From: Alopecurus myosuroides
Lineage: Eukaryota; Streptophyta; Magnoliopsida; Poales; Poaceae
Direction: 5' to 3'
NCBI GenBank assembly: GCA_028641055.1
Contig: CM054062.1
Coordinates: forward strand, 237,038,376 to 237,102,375
Length of the DNA stretch: 64,000 nt
Made by a program: the position numbers and the translations under genes. The notes under the pieces were generated by a model. That model made no database searches, was not told where the DNA came from, and saw only the letters and a program-made list of their open reading frames with translations. Of the stretch, positions 57,588 to 64,000 are shown in pieces. Position 1 is the stretch's first letter, and each line of letters begins with the position of its first letter.

Positions 57588-58874
57588 CCCCGCTGTTGAT
57601 TATTGAAAAGGATTGAGTTTCCAGATTCATGTCCACACACTATCGAACCTGTAGGGGAAACACACTTAAGTTTGGGCTTATTTTTGTGTATATCGGTAGG
57701 TCCGAATCAATTAGGAGTATCATAAGAACAGTGATTTTTCTTGATAGATATATTTTATATATCAGAGAGAATTTATAACGATGGCATTAGATGTCCCAAA
57801 GTGATTGAAACAATTTCTATTATTACCGGAATTTATTCTGGAGTTGTTCTGAAAGAGAAATTGAGTCTGTACGCTTTACGGAGCAAATGTAGGGGGGCAT
57901 GAGATTTCCTGGGATGTCGGAAATATATCTCTAACATTGTTATATAATATTGATAATTTTATCTACATGGGTTAAGTGGTTCCGGAGAAGTTTCAGAGAC
58001 TTTCCATAAGAGGGAGGAGTACCGGGAGGGGGCAGATTTCCCGCTCATGGCCGAGCCATAACTCTGGGGGCTGCCAGGTGGGCCCGAGTGAATCCACAAA
58101 ATGGTAATCATCTTCCCGATATTTTATTTGATTTTATTGGAGAGAAAAAAAGGGAAGGTGTGGGAGGTGGAGTCCACCTCACCAATCCGAGTTGGGCTTG
58201 GAGGGTGGTGCGGACACCACCTCCTATCTCAACTAGAACTTCCCTCCCTTTTGGCAAGTCTGCCCTCTCCTCCCACTATATAAAGCACCCCAAGGCTTCA
58301 AGCAAAATACACAATTGGCTATCAAGCCTCTCTCTCTTTCTCTAGAAGAATTAGAGGACTAATTAGATATTCTAATTAGAGACCTTCTAATTGAATTAGA
58401 GGTTACTCTAATTAAATTAGAGCTTCGTACAACTGAATTAGAGTTTCTTCTAATTGGGTTTTGAGGTGTCCTCTCCCGATTAGACCTAAATTTCAATTAC
58501 TCTCTCATGTGTTGAGAACTCCACCTTCATATACACCTGCGGCGCTAAGTCCCGAACGGCGAAGCGCTACAGAATTTTCCCCAACGTATGTGTGCATACT
58601 CTCAGAGGGATAACATGTGATACCTTCACTCTGCTGGATCAAGATGCTGGATATGGGGAGCGACAACATCCTCACCCACAGACTTGCGTGTGAGGATCTT
58701 CTACACGCTTCATCGACATTGTCATCCACACCTCTTCCGCTACTACGGTATCTGATACACGGTCTCGAGAACTAGATCTTGTAATCTATATTCACTTGTA
58801 TCTGCATAGCATAGTTTTGATTGTTGCGTAGAAAGTTTGGCGAAAATTTTAAATTTCCGTTGTGCAACCCAGCA
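57588..58874 (+). repeat. Degenerate copia-type LTR, 5'-truncated
   Basis: CTATATAAAGCACCCC near 58277 and an end GTGCAACCCAGCA at 58874 resemble the 3' half of copia LTRs of the type seen at 51292-52621. Similar sequence occurs in reverse at 61235-63130 (for example gggttttgaggtgtcctctc and its complement). The start is missing at the border with E1. Confidence 0.6.
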
Positions 58875-60780
58875 ATATGGTAAGATATTATAGCTTTCAG
58901 ATGCATTGTACACCACATCTCTCAAGGGAGATCGTCTTCTTTTGGGAAGTGAACTTCGGATAAATCATCATCTATTGTTAACTTGTTTAAGTATCTTATT
59001 AAGATATATTATATATTATCTTGATATAGATTGCTCTCATCTACTTGCGCTATTTAGAGAAACTATATTTTACGGAACAAGCTTTCGCCCCGCTTTATAA
59101 ATAAATCCAACGGTCGAATAGGTAGAAAAGTGATGAAAAAACCCTCTTACAAAACAGATCAAAGATAGAAAAGGAACAAAAACAAAGGAGAAACAAATTT
59201 TCCAGCAAGAACACCGGAACGAGGCCGAGGGACGAGGCTCCACGACGACTCCCCAAGAGGGTAATGACTGTAGCAAAGAGAATCTATAAGCTTATTTATC
59301 CTTGAAATGGTAAAGAAAATAACAAAATATGTAATGCTCTCACCGATCACTATGTAATTAGGTGTGTCCAAAACTCCAAATCTACGGATAAGGGAAGAGT
59401 GAGAGAGAGACGATAGATCATGCTGGTCCGCCACTTTTATGTTTCCAGGGCCGGCCTAGCTCGCAGATGATGGACTTAGTTAAAACTTCATAGGCCCAAA
59501 TCGGCCCATCTGCGGAAGTTGTAACTGGAGGAGTCTATGTCCAGCCTGTTTATTATTTTATGAATCCTGAACTCAGTGCCCGCCTTGCTTCTTTGCGAGT
59601 GGACCGCGTCACGAGCTTTACAGCAAAAGGCAGTGGAGGAGGAGTAAAGCGCGGAGATACGAAGAACCACATTGCCGACTTGAGAGAGACATCCACGTAC
59701 TGCCACACAAAGCACATACTAGGATTTCGTTTATTTCAGAGAGTATCATCCGCCCAAACCCAAACGAGTAATAAACAAAGAAAACGAAGCGAGTAAGCAA
59801 TGTTTGCTGATGGACAAACATCGACAGAAACCGACCGTTGCTCACGCCGTGGAATGCTTCTGAACATTGATAGGGGTATTTCACAAATCGCGTGTTAAAT
59901 GCTTTAGACGACAAAAAAACATGGAGACGACGACCGGCTGCCACGGCACAGCTTGATTTGAACGCGTAGGATCAACGGAGTATGAATGATGCTTGGGGAA
60001 TACTATGACCCAGCGACAGCTTCAGACGCGATATCAAACAGACGTCCGGCCGGCGGGTCAACAGATCGTAGCTGCCAAGACTTAATTAACAACCAGTCTG
60101 TGACGTAACTGGAGCTTGTGCCGTCGCCCGTGTAGTTGACTTTGAATCCAAGAGGCAATCGCACGTTGTTGCTCGATCGGCTATTGAATGCCGTTTGGCT
60201 TAGTGCCAAGCAGCGGGTCCACTTGCAGCACGCAACCTATCTGTCGCATTTTCCATCGGCCAAGTTTGTGGACCATTTTCAGATCGGCAAAATGGACAAA
60301 AATAACCAAGAAGGGGAAAAATCACAAAACAAATGTTACGTGAAACTAGCGACTAATATCAAGACGTTAAAGACGTGTACACGTTCTGTCAGCGCGGCGG
60401 CTGAGTGGCCAGGCGGGCTCCACTCGTGGCCGCGTGCCGTCTAGTGGCAAGGCGCTACACCCTCGCTTAGATATTTTTTTTTGCATTCTCACTCCCGTTG
60501 CTTTCAATATGTAGGGCATTTCTCTTAGACGCTGCATAACTTTCACTCCTAATGGCTACGCGCTACACATGTTGTATTTGACTGCTAAGAAAAACAAGAA
60601 CAATAAGCAAATATAGCACAAACAAGTATAGCAAATATAAGCACATGGGTACAAGTTTAACAAGTCCGGCATATATCAAATATAACAAGTGCGGCATTAC
60701 TACAAGTTCATAGAACAAACAGAGGTACGACAAGTGCGAAATTACTACATATTCATAAAAGTAAGAGAGGTACAAGTTCA
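58875..60780. other. Unassigned, probably low-copy DNA
   Basis: No LTR, TIR or polyprotein similarity is visible and the base composition is mixed. Short frames such as 59434-59159 (minus) and 60209-60003 (minus) have no recognisable domain and rely on non-ATG or weak starts. An imperfect tandem pair with a ~45-bp unit (caagtgcg-n-attactaca...agaggtac) lies at about 60685-60780. This may be a host-gene remnant or an old decayed transposon. Confidence 0.4.
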
Positions 60781-60787
60781 ATAGACA

Positions 60788-61132
60788 TTAACGTGACAAC
60801 GAGCCCATGCCATGTTCGGGCGTACCTCTTACTTCCATGCACGAGTACGAAGGGTCATTGTGCCTCAACCAATCTTCAGAGGAATCTTCGTCCTCTTCGC
60901 CGGTTGCGGCTCTCTCTTTACTCTTGTCTTGTGGCTCCGGTGAAACCATACCAATAAAGGCATCCATCTGCGCATGCCAACCTTCATAATCTATGCTCAT
61001 ACACGTAGCCTTCCCCTCGATAGGAAGTCCAAGGATCATGGATAATGGGTTGCGTGTACGAGAATTTAAAATTCCGCCATGCATGCTAAACAACCACCAA
61101 GATCTATCTATGAAGATACAACTGAATAACAA
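60788..61132 (-). pseudogene. Possible plant-mobile-domain-like gene fragment
   Basis: The minus-strand 114-residue frame contains PLSMILGLPIEGKATCMSID and then an acidic stretch (TGEEDEDSSEDWLRHND). The LGLPIEG motif after a hydrophobic helix resembles the plant mobile domain (PMD) of transposon-derived host proteins, often found near MULEs. The first ~35 residues look unrelated or intronic. Evidence is one short motif, so the assignment is tentative; it may be an unrelated relic. Confidence 0.3.
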
Positions 61133-61234
61133 CTCGATAATCTAGCTTGAGATCGTTTACCAACACCGTATTTGCGAAAGAGGTGTTGGTGACGATATCG
61201 ATGAAGCCTGTGGTACTGGAGTACATTGAAGAAT

Positions 61235-63130
61235 TTTAAAATTTTGCCCTACGTAACTACCAAGATCACTATGGAAATAACAATGCATGCACATACATGC
61301 AATAATCTAGTACCACGACTCACCGACAATGGTAGATCGATGTAGTCGTAGTAGATTCTGAACAATCGTAGATCCTCACAACTAGTGTGAACGCGTACGC
61401 TCGTTTCAACCTACCAGCGCTCCGCCGTTCAGGACTTGGCACCGACGAAGAGAGACAGTCTTTCAACTTTGCTAATTGGTAGATCTAATCAACTGTGGTT
61501 AAAGCTATATGAATCTGGAGGTTCTCAACACATGAGAGAGGCTAGAGATTAAAAGTATCTCTAATTGTGAGAGGACACCTCAAAACCCAATTAGACGAAA
61601 CTCTAATTCTATTCGAGAGAGAGAGGCATGCACGAGAGCCAATTGATATTCTGATGTTCTCTCAATGAGAGGAGAGTGTGTGATTATATATATGGATACG
61701 GGGGTGCCTGCCATAGGTGGGAGGTCGGGTTGGGGCCTCCCACCCTTGGCCGCACGCCCTTCCTAGGGGTACTCGGATTGTACTCCCTTTGGGAGTCCAA
61801 TGCCCCTCCCCCTCCCACACTTGTCCTTTTCCTTTTTTAATTTTTGTTTTTTCCTTTTTCTCTCTTCTATCAAACATGGAAAATTCACGGAGGTGTAATG
61901 CACCATGGATAATGGCCAATGGGCCCGCCTACCAGCCACCAAATAATTTGTGCAGCCATGAGGGCAAATCCACCCCCTGCGACACTCCCCCCTTCTCGGT
62001 TTTTACGTGAAACTCTTCCGGAACCATATAATCCCTACAGATAACATCATCGACCTTATATACTAATGTTAGAAACATATTTCCAACATCACGAGACATC
62101 TCATGTCCTTCTTAATCTCTCCGATAAAATTTCTCCCTCTTTCGGCATAATTTCTCTCTTATAGTAATTTCCCCGAAACACCGCTGAATGACACCGAAAT
62201 TGTTTCTGTGACATCGTATCAACATCGAACATTCATAAAACCATTAGCAATATATTTATACTCTCAATTTAAGGTTGAAACGGCTTAAGTGTGTGACCTG
62301 TAAAGGTTCGGTAACACGTAGACATGTTCAGGAACTTACCGAACAATAACCAACAGCGGAGCCATGAACGCACATGATGGCTCCTGTGTGTCCAGGAAGA
62401 ACGAGAGAACCTTCAAGTTACTCATTGCACTTATTATCTTTAAGTTCACAATACCAATGATGTCACGAGGTGAGACAATGTGCTCAAGTTTGATCAAACC
62501 ATTTGATCATAACAAGTAAAAAACTTGTACCGATGACGTTCTCCTTTTTCATCCATATCCCTGATGTCCTTGTGATAAATCACACTGTGTCTGTCCAGAC
62601 GATTGGTTGACATCGGTTATACTGAGAGGGACCAAAGGATGTGCCTCTTTATAGTTTGGAGGAGTTAAGTACTATTCTTAATCAATCTCAGTTATGTTAC
62701 ACAATCTAGATTATACCCAGACGTCAACGTTTTAATCCCCTGTTATGGTGGACGTTTGAAGACATCCAAAGCATAAATGTCGATTATGTCATCACTAGAT
62801 ATTTTCATAGTATAGCAATTATAGTCAACGACAACTCCATATTCACTTTGCTGAATACATTACAATTGTGAGTCTCTTAGCAAGATCATATACTTGGGTC
62901 GGTTTAGTACTATTGTTACCCTAACAATAAACTCTTATGTTTGCTACAATTATCAAAGTTCATGATCAGGAAAACATGATCATCTCACAAACCATAAGCT
63001 AATCTTAGAGACAAGATTAAAAACTCATGTTTGTTTATATCTTCACACCCGCACAAAGTTTTCATTTGAAAACTCACTTTTCAAGTACTATAGCGGTTAT
63101 AGCATGATGATATAAATTTAATAATGAACT
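61235..63130 (-). repeat. Degenerate copia-type LTR, minus orientation
   Basis: Reverse-complement similarity to 57890-58620 and, at its far end, to 63690-64000 (for example the complement of gaagacataaacaaacaagag). The final bases that should read CCCAACA are not found. No internal coding region adjoins it. Confidence 0.6.
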
Positions 63131-63635
63131 TGGAGAACTTAGTTTTTTTGCCCTATATAACCGCCAAGATCACTATGGAGATAACAACGCATGCCCATAC
63201 ATGCAATCATCTAGTACTATGACTCACCGGTAGCGGAAGATTGATGTAGTCGTAGTTGATTCTGACAATCGTAGATCCTCAGAAAAATCAAACATGTAAA
63301 GTTCTAGGAGGATTCATGCGCCTTTTTAGTGTCCCTAGGGACCACTTGGAAGTCAACCAATATTTGGGGGCAACCTTGGGACATTTTCTACCTCCTCCGA
63401 CACCCCCCCTTATCGGGTTTTCTCTGAAATCCTTTCGGAATCCTATAAATTCTTAAGATAAAATCGTCGACTCTATCCAACAATTTTATAAACACTTTCT
63501 AACTTCCCGGTACATATCATGATCGCCTACACATGCTCCGAAAAGTGTGCAAAATAATTTTCTCTCTTTGAAAAAACCCGGAATAAATTATGAGTGTAAC
63601 AGAAACTGTTTCTATTACTTTGGCAGATCTATTGT
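63131..63635 (-). repeat. Second degenerate copia LTR piece, internally deleted
   Basis: Its start repeats 61250-61380 (the ccaagatcactatgg ... gtagatcctca segment) and its end repeats 61985-62200 (gggttttctctgaaatccttt), so about 0.6 kb is missing at a junction near 63282. Confidence 0.55.
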
Positions 63636-64000
63636 GTTGGAGATATGCCCTAGATAAAATAATATTAAGTTATTATTCTATCTTCAAGTTCAGTATTAAA
63701 TTTATGTCATCATGCTACAACCGCTATAACACTTAAAAAGTGAGTTTTCAAAGGAAAATCTTTGTGCGGGTGTGAAGACATAAACAAACAAGAGTTCTTA
63801 ATCTTGTCCCTAAGAATAACTTATATTTTCTTTATCATGGCTTGGTTAAAATTCTAGCAAAACATAAGAGTTTATTATTAGTGTAACAGTAGTACTGGAC
63901 CACCCAAGTGTATGATCTTGCTAAAAGAGACTAAACAATTGTAATGTATTTAGCAAAGTACATATGAAGTTGTCATTGACTATAATTCCTTTACTATGAG
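63636..64000 (+). repeat. Copia LTR start, runs off the window
   Basis: TGTTGGAGATATGCCCTAGA opens an LTR of the same broad class as 51292-52621. Its bases 63690-64000 are inverted relative to 62790-63125. Truncated by the window edge. Confidence 0.7.

Noticed and set aside
59159..59434. Minus-strand frame starting ADQHDLSSLSHSS with a possible splice donor
   Set aside because: It starts with GTG, has no recognisable domain and no matching downstream exon that I could find.
60003..60209. 68-codon minus-strand frame with LPLGFKVNYTGDG
   Set aside because: Codon use is plausible but there is no family match, no ATG context and no flanking exons; kept only as part of the unassigned island.
1..64000. 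tRNA or rRNA genes
   Set aside because: The only tRNA-like matches are the short primer binding sites next to LTRs; no full cloverleaf or rRNA segment was recognised by eye.

Overview
This is grass nuclear DNA, most likely from a Pooideae/Triticeae-type (wheat, barley or rye-like) genome. The basis is the retroelement content: Athila-lineage LTRs beginning TGATATGTCTC with a tRNA-Asp-like primer site, copia LTRs beginning TGTTGGGAATATGCCC, a Tat-lineage Ty3/gypsy element, a Mutator-type MITE, and 4-5 kb gypsy LTRs nested in one another. I see no intact ordinary host gene. The two host-derived pieces are a broken FRIGIDA-like fragment carried inside an LTR and a doubtful fragment near 60.9 kb.

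Left block (1-19984): an Athila-lineage element on the minus strand (E2) has a decayed gag/protease, a primer site at 2816-2833 and an LTR from 2845. That LTR is split by a 557-bp Mutator-type MITE (9-bp target duplication). The MITE is split by a ~4.3 kb solo-LTR-like element (5-bp duplication AAACC), and that is split by a young full-length Tat-lineage retrotransposon (4966-15599; 477-bp LTRs with 2 differences; duplication AGGGG). The Tat element has an uninterrupted protease-RT-RNaseH-second RNaseH-integrase frame on the minus strand. It lacks gag. On its plus strand it carries an apparently intact multi-exon gene (predicted 906 aa) with its own TATA box and a 5'UTR intron. The two genes converge.

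Middle block (19985-29337): an inverted LTR scrap is joined to a second Athila gag/protease remnant, followed by a truncated LTR (A), an inverted LTR fragment with a minisatellite, and then a second copy of parts of the left block. That second copy (25092-29337) equals 1-672 joined directly to 20400-23976, so it lacks the 19.7 kb lying between them in the first copy.

Right-centre block (26813-55300): a non-autonomous gypsy element with ~4.7 kb LTRs lies inside the gag of another Athila-lineage element (E1; LTR 56199-57587). It has the structure LTR-internal-LTR-internal-LTR. The middle and right LTRs carry the same ~4.15 kb solo-LTR insertion at the same base. The middle LTR is a chimera whose sequence switches near 40970-41050, which fits an unequal crossover that duplicated an ~11.2 kb unit. 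A 1330-bp copia solo LTR later entered only the right copy. The internal regions keep a decayed gag-like frame with five CCHC zinc knuckles, an extra upstream ORF and no pol.

Right edge (57588-64000): degenerate copia LTR pieces in both orientations flank about 2.35 kb of unassigned, apparently low-copy DNA, and a plus-strand copia LTR runs off the end. Apart from the Tat pol and its antisense gene, most reading frames here are relics or GC-rich shadows.
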